This document shows positions 8,098 through 14,935 of a stretch of DNA of 27,959 bases, one piece after another. The DNA is from Oscillospiraceae bacterium (GTDB taxonomy: Bacteria; Bacillota_A; Clostridia; Oscillospirales; CAG-272): positions 1 through 27,959 of the forward strand of contig SVSO01000012.1 in NCBI GenBank assembly GCA_015064195.1, in the 5' to 3' direction. Each line of letters begins with the position of its first letter. Within the stretch, counting starts at the first letter, position 1. The notes beneath the pieces are model-generated. The model searched no databases. It was not told the origin of the DNA and saw only the letters and a list, made by a program, of their open reading frames with translations. Position numbers and translations under genes: made by a program.

Positions 8098-8131
8098 ATC
8101 GGCATCATCCGCGGGTGATGCCGATGAATTT
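8098..8131 (+). other. Leader hairpin with U-tract between promoter and sulP start
   Basis: ATCGGCATCA (8098-8107) pairs perfectly with TGATGCCGAT (8116-8125) around an 8-base loop, followed by GAATTTTT. Its shape is that of an intrinsic terminator, but it lies downstream of the sulP promoter and upstream of its ribosome binding site. It could be an attenuator in the sulP leader, or simply the terminator of the gene ending at 7991. Confidence 0.6.
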
Positions 8132-8152
8132 TTGATATCGAAAGGCACTACA

Positions 8153-9685
8153 ATGGTAAAAAACTATCTTTCCATGCTGAAGCGGGAATTTTTCGGCTAC
8201 AATTTGTCAAAGCTCATCCGTGATCTGCTGGCGGGACTCACCGTTGCGGCGGTGGCACTGCCGCTGGCACTGGCATTCGGCGTGTCCAGCGGTGCGGATG
8301 CGGCGGCGGGTCTGATCACCGCCATCATCGCCGGCATCGTCATCAGCGCATTTTCCGGCGCATCCTTCCAGATCTCCGGCCCGACCGGTGCGATGTCCGC
8401 CATCCTCATCGGCATCGTGGCGGCCCACGGACTCAACGCAGTCTTTTTCGTCAGCTTCATCGCCGGCGTGATCCTGCTCATCTGCGGCATTTTCCGGCTC
8501 GGCAAGCTGGTGGCACTCATCCCGCGTCCTGTCATCACCGGCTTCACCTCCGGCATCGCGGTCATCATTGCGCTGGGACAGATCGACAATTTCTTCGGCA
8601 CGGTGTCGGAAGGCTCCTCCGCCGTGGAAAAGCTGGGCTCCTATTTCCGTCTGGGCTTCAAGCCTCATCTGTTCACCCTTCTCCTCGGCCTCATTGTGGT
8701 GGCAGTCATGCTCATCTGGCCGAAAAAATGGAACGCCAAGGTGCCGTCCTCGCTGGTGGGCATCATCGTTTCCACCGTGGTTTATCTCATTTTCCGCTTT
8801 GAGGGCGTGGCAACGGTGGGCGAGATCCCGCGCACCCTGTTCCCCGAAGCGAGATTTTCCTTCGCAGCCATCGATTTTTCTTCGATCGGCGACCTGCTTC
8901 CCTCCGCCATCACCGTGGCAGCACTGGGCATGATCGAGAGCCTGCTCTGCGGTGCATCGGCATCCCGCATGAAAAATGAGCCGTTCAATGCGGACATCGA
9001 GCTGATCGCACAGGGCGCGGGCAACATTCTCATCCCCTTCTTCGGCGGCGTACCGGCAACTGCAGCCATCGCCCGCACCAGCGTTGCCATCAAATCCGGC
9101 GCGCAGACAAGACTCACCGGCATTTTTCACGCGCTCTGGCTGCTGGTTGTCATGTTCCTGTTGGGCGGCGTAATGAAGCTCATCCCCCTGTCGGCACTTG
9201 GCGGCGTTCTCATCGTCACCGCATGGCGTATGAATGAATGGGACGCCATCCGCAATATCTTTGGCAAAAAGTTTGTCGGCGCGATCATTCAGTTCCTTGT
9301 CACCATGATCGCCACCGTCGTTTTTGACCTGACTGTCGCCATCATCATCGGCATCGCGGTTTCGCTGGTGATCTTTGCGGTGAATGCGGCGAAGCTCCGG
9401 GCGGAGATCACCGAGGACGAGGATCATGCGGCCCATGTGGGCATCACGGGCATCGTTTTCTTCGCCGATGCCAAAGCATTGGAAAATGCGGCGGCATCGC
9501 TGCCTGAATGCGAGCGGGTGATCTTTGATCTGCAGGGCGTGATCTCCATCGATCTGACCGGCGTTGAGACGCTGGAGGAGATCTGCGAGGATCTGCATAC
9601 CCGCGGCAAGACGGTCACACTCACCGGCATGAGCGATGCAGTGGAAAAGGTCTGCCGTCAGAGCGGACTCGCGGAAAAATTCTGA
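8153..9685 (+). CDS. SulP-family anion transporter with STAS domain
   Basis: A 510-residue integral membrane protein. It has about ten to twelve hydrophobic segments, with the SulP signatures LAGLTVAAVALPLALAFG near the N-terminus, SGPTGAMSAIL in an early helix, and GGVPATAAIARTSVAIKSGAQT later. The C-terminal roughly 110 residues form a STAS domain (VGITGIVFFADAKALENA, then ERVIFDLQGVISIDLTGVETLEEI), typical of the family. SulP proteins move sulfate, bicarbonate or other anions; the substrate cannot be told from sequence. The ATG at 8153 follows GAAAGG by 8 bases and replaces an upstream TTG at 8132 that lies in the leader. The redox cassette downstream could fit sulfur supply, but a separate promoter lies between them. 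Confidence 0.92.
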   Translation: MVKNYLSMLKREFFGYNLSKLIRDLLAGLTVAAVALPLALAFGVSSGADAAAGLITAIIAGIVISAFSGASFQISGPTGAMSAILIGIVAAHGLNAVFFVSFIAGVILLICGIFRLGKLVALIPRPVITGFTSGIAVIIALGQIDNFFGTVSEGSSAVEKLGSYFRLGFKPHLFTLLLGLIVVAVMLIWPKKWNAKVPSSLVGIIVSTVVYLIFRFEGVATVGEIPRTLFPEARFSFAAIDFSSIGDLLPSAITVAALGMIESLLCGASASRMKNEPFNADIELIAQGAGNILIPFFGGVPATAAIARTSVAIKSGAQTRLTGIFHALWLLVVMFLLGGVMKLIPLSALGGVLIVTAWRMNEWDAIRNIFGKKFVGAIIQFLVTMIATVVFDLTVAIIIGIAVSLVIFAVNAAKLRAEITEDEDHAAHVGITGIVFFADAKALENAAASLPECERVIFDLQGVISIDLTGVETLEEICEDLHTRGKTVTLTGMSDAVEKVCRQSGLAEKF

Positions 9686-9701
9686 AAAAATCCGCAGAAA
9701 T

Positions 9702-9714
9702 GTGACCCGGTCAC
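9702..9714. promoter_or_regulatory. 13-bp palindrome upstream of the ccdA promoter
   Basis: GTGACC-C-GGTCAC is a perfect inverted repeat with a single central base, about 20 bases upstream of the extended -10 of ccdA. The position suits an activator or repressor site. Too short to form a stable RNA hairpin. Confidence 0.4.
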
Positions 9715-9733
9715 GGATTTTGGACGCCGGGTC

Positions 9734-9742
9734 TGGTATAAT
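9734..9742 (+). promoter_or_regulatory. Extended -10 promoter of the redox operon
   Basis: TGGTATAAT is a perfect extended -10 element 23 bases before the GTG start of ccdA. No convincing -35 hexamer is seen at the normal distance, which is common for extended -10 promoters or activated ones. Confidence 0.6.
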
Positions 9743-9764
9743 AATATCACAAAGGAGGGATGAT

Positions 9765-10427
9765 GTGCAGTATCTGATTACATTCCTTGAAGGAATATTA
9801 TCCTTTATCTCTCCGTGTATGCTGCCCATGCTTCCGCTGTATCTGTCCTATTTTGCGGGCGGCGAAGCGGAGGAATCCAAAAAATGGCGGACACCTGTCC
9901 GTGCGGCGGCATTCGTGCTGGGCTTCACCGTTACCTTCACCGCCATGGGACTTTTCGCGGGCGGACTTGGAATGCTGCTGACCCGATACCGCACAGCGGT
10001 CAATCTGGTGGGCGGCGCGCTGGTCATCCTGTTCGGACTCAGCTATCTGGAGGTCATCCGTCTGCCATTCTTTTCCGGCATGAAGCGGATGGGGCAGATC
10101 AAAAGCGTATTTTCCGCATTTCTGTTTGGTCTTGTCTATTCGGTCAGCCTGACTCCCTGCGTCGGCGCCTTTCTCGGATCGGCACTGATGATGGCATCCG
10201 GTTCCGGCAATGCGCTGAAGGGCGTACTGCTTCTTCTCATCTATTCCGCCGGACTTGGTGTGCCGTTCATTCTGTCGGCGATCCTGCTTGACCGGCTGAA
10301 GGAGCTGTTCGGTTTCATCAAGCGTCACTATCGTGTCATCAACATCGTCTGCGGCGGTTTTCTCATCCTCATCGGCATATTGATGATGACCGGCCTGATG
10401 AATCGCCTGATTGCCATTTTTATGTGA
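9765..10427 (+). CDS. ccdA: CcdA-type thiol electron-transfer membrane protein
   Basis: A 220-residue membrane protein with about six transmembrane helices. The two conserved redox cysteines of the CcdA/DsbD family are in place: Cys18 in SPCMLPMLP and Cys132 in TPCVGAFLG. The family carries reducing equivalents from cytoplasmic thioredoxin across the membrane to extracytoplasmic thiol proteins. The start is a GTG at 9765, preceded by GGAGG at 6 bases; in-frame starts further upstream lie inside sulP. It heads a four-gene cluster with a TlpA-like protein, an FTR-like protein and thioredoxin, which together make a complete path from cytoplasmic reductant to an extracytoplasmic thiol. No cytochrome c genes are seen, so the role is probably general thiol reduction rather than cytochrome maturation. 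Confidence 0.9.
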   Translation: MQYLITFLEGILSFISPCMLPMLPLYLSYFAGGEAEESKKWRTPVRAAAFVLGFTVTFTAMGLFAGGLGMLLTRYRTAVNLVGGALVILFGLSYLEVIRLPFFSGMKRMGQIKSVFSAFLFGLVYSVSLTPCVGAFLGSALMMASGSGNALKGVLLLLIYSAGLGVPFILSAILLDRLKELFGFIKRHYRVINIVCGGFLILIGILMMTGLMNRLIAIFM

Positions 10428-10435
10428 GGTGACAT

Positions 10436-11023
10436 ATGAAAAAGATTGTTGGATTCATTCTTGGTATCCTGCTGTTTGTCCTGCTCATCGTGCTGGCTTC
10501 CACGGCGTACAAAACGCTGACGGAAAAATACAGCGTGCCGCAGATGAACGCGGTGGATGAGCTGTCGGCGATGACGGGATCCGTTACGCCGGAGCAGGAG
10601 GAAAAGCCGGATGCGCCGGATTTCACGGTGACAGACCGGGACGGCAATGAGGTGAAGCTCTCCGATTTTGCCGGAAAGCCGGTGGTGGTCAATTTCTGGG
10701 CCACATGGTGTACGCCCTGCAAATCCGAGCTGCCCGCTTTCGAGGATGCTTACAAGGAATACGGCGAGGATGTGGTTTTCATGATGGTCAATCTCAGTGA
10801 CAGCCGCGACACGCTGGAGGTTGTGAATCAGTTTGTCGCTGACGGCAGCTATGAATTCCCGCTGTATTTCGACAGCAAACACGATGCATCGGCGACCTAT
10901 GGCATCTATTCGATCCCCATGACGCTGTTCGTTTCTGCGGACGGCAAGCTGGATGCCGGATACATCGGTGCGCTGAATGAAACAGTCATCACCTCGCAAA
11001 TTGAGCAGCTGTTAGGAGAATAA
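10436..11023 (+). CDS. Membrane-anchored TlpA/ResA-like thioredoxin
   Basis: A 195-residue protein. Residues 1-24 form one hydrophobic N-terminal helix without a lipobox, so it is probably an uncleaved membrane anchor. A roughly 35-residue linker is followed by a thioredoxin fold of the AhpC/TSA-TlpA type (APDFTVTDRDGNEVKLSDFAGKPVVVNFWATWC) with the active site CTPC (Cys92, Cys95). The cis-proline loop is SIPMTLF. It should face outside and be reduced by CcdA, whose gene ends 8 bases upstream. The ribosome binding site GAGGTGA overlaps the ccdA stop codon, which indicates translational coupling. It is named by family only; ResA, StoA and TlpA homologues cannot be separated on this evidence. 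Confidence 0.9.
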   Translation: MKKIVGFILGILLFVLLIVLASTAYKTLTEKYSVPQMNAVDELSAMTGSVTPEQEEKPDAPDFTVTDRDGNEVKLSDFAGKPVVVNFWATWCTPCKSELPAFEDAYKEYGEDVVFMMVNLSDSRDTLEVVNQFVADGSYEFPLYFDSKHDASATYGIYSIPMTLFVSADGKLDAGYIGALNETVITSQIEQLLGE

Positions 11024-11025
11024 GG

Positions 11026-11223
11026 ATGAAGATCACACTCAATCCCGACGAAGAAATCGTCCGCACGGTGAAGGAAGGGCTGGAAGCCAAGGACGGCTAC
11101 TGTCCATGCCGGCTTGAGCGGAACGAGGACACCAAATGTGTCTGCCGCGAATTCCGCGAGCAGATCGCAGACCCCGAATATGAGGGCTTCTGCCACTGTA
11201 TGTTATATTACAAATCAAAATAA
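11026..11223 (+). CDS. Ferredoxin:thioredoxin reductase catalytic-like small protein
   Basis: Only 65 residues. It has three CxC pairs: CPC (26-28), CVC (38-40) and CHC (56-58). These are the six cysteines of the FTR catalytic subunit, in which four bind a [4Fe-4S] cluster and two form the redox-active disulfide. In plant-type FTR the pairs are spaced 16 and 8 residues apart; here they are 9 and 15 apart, so the total span is unchanged at 33 residues but the middle pair is shifted. The start is two bases after the tlpA-like stop codon, with AGGAG just upstream, and the thioredoxin gene follows. The likely role is passing electrons from ferredoxin to thioredoxin in an anaerobe; no NADPH-thioredoxin reductase gene is in the window. 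Confidence 0.85.
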   Translation: MKITLNPDEEIVRTVKEGLEAKDGYCPCRLERNEDTKCVCREFREQIADPEYEGFCHCMLYYKSK

Positions 11224-11237
11224 AAGGAGAAACGATC

Positions 11238-11552
11238 ATGGCTGAGATCACGATTACGAAAGCGAATTTTGAAGAAGAAGTATTAAAGTCCGAGGTGCCG
11301 GTTCTGGTGGATTTCTGGGCATCCTGGTGCGGCCCGTGCAAGATGCTTGCACCGGTGCTGGCAGAGCTTGCCGAGGAATATGATGGCACGGCCAAGATTG
11401 CCAAGGTGAATGTGGACGATGAGGGCGAGCTTGCACGCGAGTTCGGCATCATGAGCATTCCCACGGTCATGCTGTTTCGTGACGGCAAGGCGGTTCAGAC
11501 CTCCATCGGCTTCCGTCCCAAGGCGGAGCTTGAAAAGATGCTCAGGGCATAA
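11238..11552 (+). CDS. trxA: Thioredoxin
   Basis: A 104-residue cytoplasmic thioredoxin of normal length. The active site is WCGPC (Cys31, Cys34), the conserved Asp25 lies in VLVDFWASW, and the cis-proline loop is SIPTVMLF. It reduces protein disulfides and here is the expected electron donor to CcdA and acceptor from the FTR-like protein encoded just upstream. A strong AAGGAG site precedes the ATG and the intergenic gap is 14 bases, so it is the last gene of the operon. A hairpin terminator follows at once. Confidence 0.96.
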   Translation: MAEITITKANFEEEVLKSEVPVLVDFWASWCGPCKMLAPVLAELAEEYDGTAKIAKVNVDDEGELAREFGIMSIPTVMLFRDGKAVQTSIGFRPKAELEKMLRA

Positions 11553-11563
11553 TGCGAAAACGG

Positions 11564-11592
11564 AAGGAGCTGCACAAAACGTGCAGCTCCTT
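11564..11592. terminator. Intrinsic terminator of the redox operon (bidirectional)
   Basis: AAGGAGCTGCAC (11564-11575) pairs perfectly with GTGCAGCTCCTT (11581-11592) around a 5-base AAAAC loop and runs into T residues. It lies between the convergent thioredoxin and AraC genes. Confidence 0.85.
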
Positions 11593-12393
11593 TTATGTGT
11601 GCGCAGATTCCTGACGCGCCAGATTCCGGTATTGATAAGGTGTCATGCCGATCTGCCGCCGGAAGCATTCCCGAAAATAGGACAGGGATGAAAAACCGTG
11701 AGCTTCCGCAATGTCGATCTCCTCGCGCTCGGTGGAACGCAGTTCTTCCGCGCATTTTTCAATCCGGATGCGGTTTCGGTAGTGGATCGGCGTGGTGTCA
11801 AGCTCTTTGCGGAACAGATAATACAAATGCGGCGGGCTGACAAAGGAGACCTCACACAGCGTTTCGATGGTGCATTCTTCCCGATAATGCCGGTCAATGT
11901 AACGCATGGCCGACACAAGAGATGGATTCAGATGGTGCATGGCGATGTCGGTGATGTGCGGCACGGCATCGGCATAAAAGCCGCAGAACAGTGACAGCGC
12001 ACGCATCCGATCCGCATAACCGGCGGCATCGACGAGCCTGATGATTTCCAGAAATCGCCGGCCGGTTTCAGGTATGGAGAGTGCCGCGATCTTCTGCACG
12101 GGAAAGGTGAAAAACTCCGCGTCCGGCTCCGGAAGCAGATGGAGCGCATAGAAGCGCACATCCGGGTCGCCGATCCAGTGGGACTTGTAGCGGCATCGCG
12201 GCGAAACGGCGAACAGATCACCGGAGGCAAGCGGAAAGCTGGTGCTGTCCGTCTCGATCAGCACGCTCCCGCTTATGATATAGCCGAAGCTCATCATATT
12301 ATAGCCTTCCATGCTGTTGTGGAAATGTGTATGCCCATGCTCATAAATTACCGCGGTAATATTGCTGATTTTCGGATAAAGCGAACCCTCCAT
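11593..12393 (-). CDS. AraC-family transcriptional regulator 2
   Basis: A 266-residue protein. It has an N-terminal cupin-like sensor (GHTHFHNSMEGYNMMSFGYIISGSVLIE) and two C-terminal helix-turn-helix motifs: IETLCEVSFVSPPHLYYLFRKE, then IDIAEAHGFSSLSYFRECFRRQIGMTPYQYRN. The ATG at 12393 is preferred because GGAGG lies 5 bases upstream of it; two further in-frame ATGs at 12408 and 12405 have no ribosome binding site and one of them overlaps the GGAGG. It is divergent from the third solute-binding protein gene and shares with it a palindromic region holding two interlocked promoters. It is thus a good candidate regulator of that gene. Sensor domain differs clearly from those of the other four regulators. 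Confidence 0.9.
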   Translation of the reverse strand: MEGSLYPKISNITAVIYEHGHTHFHNSMEGYNMMSFGYIISGSVLIETDSTSFPLASGDLFAVSPRCRYKSHWIGDPDVRFYALHLLPEPDAEFFTFPVQKIAALSIPETGRRFLEIIRLVDAAGYADRMRALSLFCGFYADAVPHITDIAMHHLNPSLVSAMRYIDRHYREECTIETLCEVSFVSPPHLYYLFRKELDTTPIHYRNRIRIEKCAEELRSTEREEIDIAEAHGFSSLSYFRECFRRQIGMTPYQYRNLARQESAHT

Positions 12394-12429
12394 AAGATCC
12401 TCCATCATAGAATAGCATCACTTTTTGAT

Positions 12430-12458
12430 ATTATACCATATTGACCTTGCATTGTCAA
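12430..12458 (-). promoter_or_regulatory. Promoter of AraC regulator 2
   Basis: On the minus strand, a perfect TTGACA (12453-12458), a 17-base spacer and a perfect TATAAT (12430-12435). It overlaps almost completely with the promoter facing the other way. Confidence 0.85.
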
Positions 12459-12469
12459 TATGATATAAT
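12441..12469 (+). promoter_or_regulatory. Promoter of solute-binding protein 3
   Basis: TTGACC (12441-12446), a 17-base spacer and TATAAT (12464-12469). Each promoter's -35 lies inside the other's spacer, so RNA polymerase cannot occupy both at once. Confidence 0.8.
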
Positions 12470-12516
12470 AAAAAAAGACGAAAGTCAATCCATTTTTTGA
12501 AAAGGATGTGTATGAA

Positions 12517-13995
12517 ATGAAATTTCCGAATGCAAAACAATTGACAGCATTGCTCCTGCTCTGCGGACTTCTTGTCGGATGCGGCGAAGCAGGCGCGCCC
12601 TCCGGTTCCCAATCGGATGGTTCTGAAGGATCAACGGCGGTGCGTGATAATCTTCCCGATGATCTCGATTTTAACGGCGAAACGATTCGCATCACCATCG
12701 GCGACTATTCCGACGCATGGTGGGGGAATATGTACGCCGAGGAATCCACCGGCAATCGTCTGAACGATGCGATCTTCAACTCCATCCGGAGCGTGGAGGA
12801 GCGGCTGAAGGTCAACCTTGAATACACCCGTGAGCAGTTTGGGTGGAGCACCATGTCGGATTATCAGACCAAGATCACCGCGCAGATCATGGCAGGCGAT
12901 GCAGGCTTTGACCTCCTCTTCTCCGGCTCCACCAACTTCAGCTCTCTGACGGTAGACAATCATTATTTTGGCGATCTCTCCTCGCTGAAATATGTCAATC
13001 TCGACAGCCCGTGGTACAACAAATCCGCCCTCGAATGCATTCCCGGCGATTATGTGGACTTCGTCATGGGCGAATTTGCCATCGGCAACGTAGACAACAC
13101 CTTCTGTATGTACTTCAATCAGACACTGCTTGACGAAATGCAGATCACCGAGGATATGTATGACATCGTGGATTCCGGTAAGTGGACGCTGGATAAGATG
13201 TCCGAGCTGATCCGCGGCGGCTATGCCGACCTGAACGGCAATACGGAGCAGGATGCAGGTGACCGCTGGGGTCTGACCTTCGGCGACATCAATAAATACT
13301 TGGGCTTCCTCAAATCCTGCGATGTGAATATGTACCGCTATACCAAAGACGGATTTGTCTACGAATTCGCCAACGAACGTGCGGTGAACACCATGGCCAA
13401 GCTGAGAAGCATCATTTATGACAGCGGCGAAGCCCATTTTGCACCGCCACTCGGCGATGCGGACTGGTGTTACAACCAGCCGGGCAGCAACTATATGAGC
13501 AAGCCCTTTGTGGAGGGCAACGTCATGTTCTCCGCAGGTCTTGTCACCAACGCGCAGACCACGGTATCCGATCTTACGTTTGAATGGGGCATCCTCCCGT
13601 ACCCCAAGTACGATGAGACGATGAAGGAATACCAGTCCGTACTCCAGCGCTACATCTACGCTATGGTTCCCTCCACGCTGACCAAGACAGATGCGACCGG
13701 TGCGGTGCTTGAGGCACTGTGCAGCTCCACTTATCACGATGTTATCCCGGAATACGTTGAAGTCTCCCTCAAGGTTCGCTATTCGCCGGACGAGGACGTT
13801 TCCCGTATGTTTGACCTCATCCGTAACAACATCGTAATCGACCCGGCAGAGGTATATTCCAACCTGCTGGAATATCCGTCGGGTAGGTTCAAGGAAGGCC
13901 TTTATCCGCAAAATCCCGAATGGCCCACCTTCATTGCCGGTTTCAGTGACAGCCTCAATGCAAAAATGGAAAAATTATTTACTGTTGTGAAATAA
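12517..13995 (+). CDS. Extracellular solute-binding lipoprotein 3
   Basis: A 492-residue lipoprotein with a clean lipobox, LVGC, giving lipidated Cys22. It shares the framework of the two proteins encoded at 4948 and 6534 (AEESTGNRLNDAIFNSIRSVEERL, KWTLDKMSELI, a late WGILPYPKYDETMKEYQS segment) but is much more divergent, so it probably binds a different ligand. An ABC-type substrate-capture role at the outer face of the membrane is expected; no permease genes are nearby. The ATG at 12517 is chosen over a GTG at 12508, which lies too close to the AAAAGG site. Expression is probably controlled by the divergent AraC regulator through the palindromic promoter region. Confidence 0.88.
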   Translation: MKFPNAKQLTALLLLCGLLVGCGEAGAPSGSQSDGSEGSTAVRDNLPDDLDFNGETIRITIGDYSDAWWGNMYAEESTGNRLNDAIFNSIRSVEERLKVNLEYTREQFGWSTMSDYQTKITAQIMAGDAGFDLLFSGSTNFSSLTVDNHYFGDLSSLKYVNLDSPWYNKSALECIPGDYVDFVMGEFAIGNVDNTFCMYFNQTLLDEMQITEDMYDIVDSGKWTLDKMSELIRGGYADLNGNTEQDAGDRWGLTFGDINKYLGFLKSCDVNMYRYTKDGFVYEFANERAVNTMAKLRSIIYDSGEAHFAPPLGDADWCYNQPGSNYMSKPFVEGNVMFSAGLVTNAQTTVSDLTFEWGILPYPKYDETMKEYQSVLQRYIYAMVPSTLTKTDATGAVLEALCSSTYHDVIPEYVEVSLKVRYSPDEDVSRMFDLIRNNIVIDPAEVYSNLLEYPSGRFKEGLYPQNPEWPTFIAGFSDSLNAKMEKLFTVVK

Positions 13996-13996
13996 G

Positions 13997-14032
13997 AAAC
14001 AGCCTTCGCTTTTTCGGAAGCGAAGGCTGTTT
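13997..14032. terminator. Bidirectional intrinsic terminator
   Basis: AAACAGCCTTCGCTT (13997-14011) pairs perfectly with AAGCGAAGGCTGTTT (14018-14032) around a 6-base loop. It starts 2 bases after the solute-binding protein stop and ends 6 bases before the activase stop, and serves both convergent genes. Confidence 0.9.
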
Positions 14033-14037
14033 GTTTG

Positions 14038-14934
14038 TCACCGACAGCGCGCGATCTGCTCATCCAGCATGGTCTGCCAGCGTTTTTTCGTGTCGGCATC
14101 CGGCTCTTCCACCGCAGAAAGGGAGTAAGCTTCACCGAGGGTGGCGTATTTGTATGCGCCCAGCTTGTGATAGGGCATCACCTGCGCACCGACGAGCGTT
14201 GGAAGCGATGCGGCGATCTTTGCCGCCGCCGCGAAATGTTCATCCCGGTCGTTCAGCCCCGGAATGATGGGCAGCCGCAGCTGGATGGGAATCCCCGCCT
14301 CTGATGCGGCGCGGAGATTGCCGAGGATGCGCACGGATGGCACACCGGTGTACTTCTCGTGCAGTGCCGCATCCGTTTCTTTGAGATCAAACAGCAGAAG
14401 ATCACACAGATTGGCGATCTCCATGAACCGCTCACGGCTGGCAAATCCGCTGGTTTCGATGGCAGTGTGAATGCCCTCCGCGCGAAGCTTTGTCAGCAGC
14501 TCGCGGGTGAAGTCGTGCTGTGCCAGCGGTTCGCCGCCGGAAATGGTCACGCCGCCGCCGGAATTTTTGTAAAAGATCCGGTCACGGACAGCTTCCGCCG
14601 CCGCTTCATCCACGCTCATCCGCTTTCCCACAAGCGTCAGGCTGTCGGCATAGCAGGCTTCTGCGCATTTTCCGCAAAGCGTGCAGTTTTCACGGTCGTA
14701 GGTATGCACACCGTCGGCGATTCCGTGGCATCCGGCCTCGCACACCGCCGCACATCTGCCGCAGAGGGTGCATTTGGCCTTATCGAAGGTGATCTCCGGA
14801 TGGACGCGCTGGGATTCGGGATTGTGACACCAGAGACAGCGGAGGGGACAGCCTTTTAAGAAAACGGTGGTGCGGATGCCGGGGCCGTCGTCCACACAGC
14901 ATCGGCTGATGTTGAAGATTGTTCCGTAAGTCAT
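14038..14934 (-). CDS. Glycyl-radical enzyme activating enzyme (radical SAM)
   Basis: A 298-residue radical-SAM protein. The SAM-cluster motif is Cys29-x3-Cys33-x2-Cys36 (GCPLRCLWCHNPES). Two ferredoxin-type 4-cysteine motifs follow (Cys55/58/61/65 and Cys84/87/90/94), which are found in activases of glycerol dehydratase-like and decarboxylase-like glycyl radical enzymes but not in the pyruvate formate-lyase activase. It also has the SAM-binding SGGEPL motif. It abstracts a hydrogen from the conserved glycine of its partner enzyme, whose gene ends just 1 base upstream. The start codon has almost no ribosome binding site of its own, so translational coupling is likely. It is named by family because the partner's substrate is unknown. 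Confidence 0.93.
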   Translation of the reverse strand: MTYGTIFNISRCCVDDGPGIRTTVFLKGCPLRCLWCHNPESQRVHPEITFDKAKCTLCGRCAAVCEAGCHGIADGVHTYDRENCTLCGKCAEACYADSLTLVGKRMSVDEAAAEAVRDRIFYKNSGGGVTISGGEPLAQHDFTRELLTKLRAEGIHTAIETSGFASRERFMEIANLCDLLLFDLKETDAALHEKYTGVPSVRILGNLRAASEAGIPIQLRLPIIPGLNDRDEHFAAAAKIAASLPTLVGAQVMPYHKLGAYKYATLGEAYSLSAVEEPDADTKKRWQTMLDEQIARCR

Positions 14935-14935
14935 A

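Larger units (their letters stand above)
12430..12469. repeat. Near-perfect 16-bp inverted repeat containing both promoters
   Basis: Bases 12430-12445 and 12454-12469 are reverse complements at 15 of 16 positions, with an 8-base centre (CTTGCATT). The inner 9 bases on each side (CATATTGAC and GTCAATATG) pair without mismatch. The symmetry comes partly from the two opposed promoters, but it extends through the spacers, which the promoter consensus does not demand. Confidence 0.8.

Noticed and set aside
8207..9829. 540-codon minus-strand frame opposite sulP
   Set aside because: The composition is extremely rich in Asp, Arg, His and Gly, as expected from reading a membrane protein gene backwards. 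No start signal or domain is visible.
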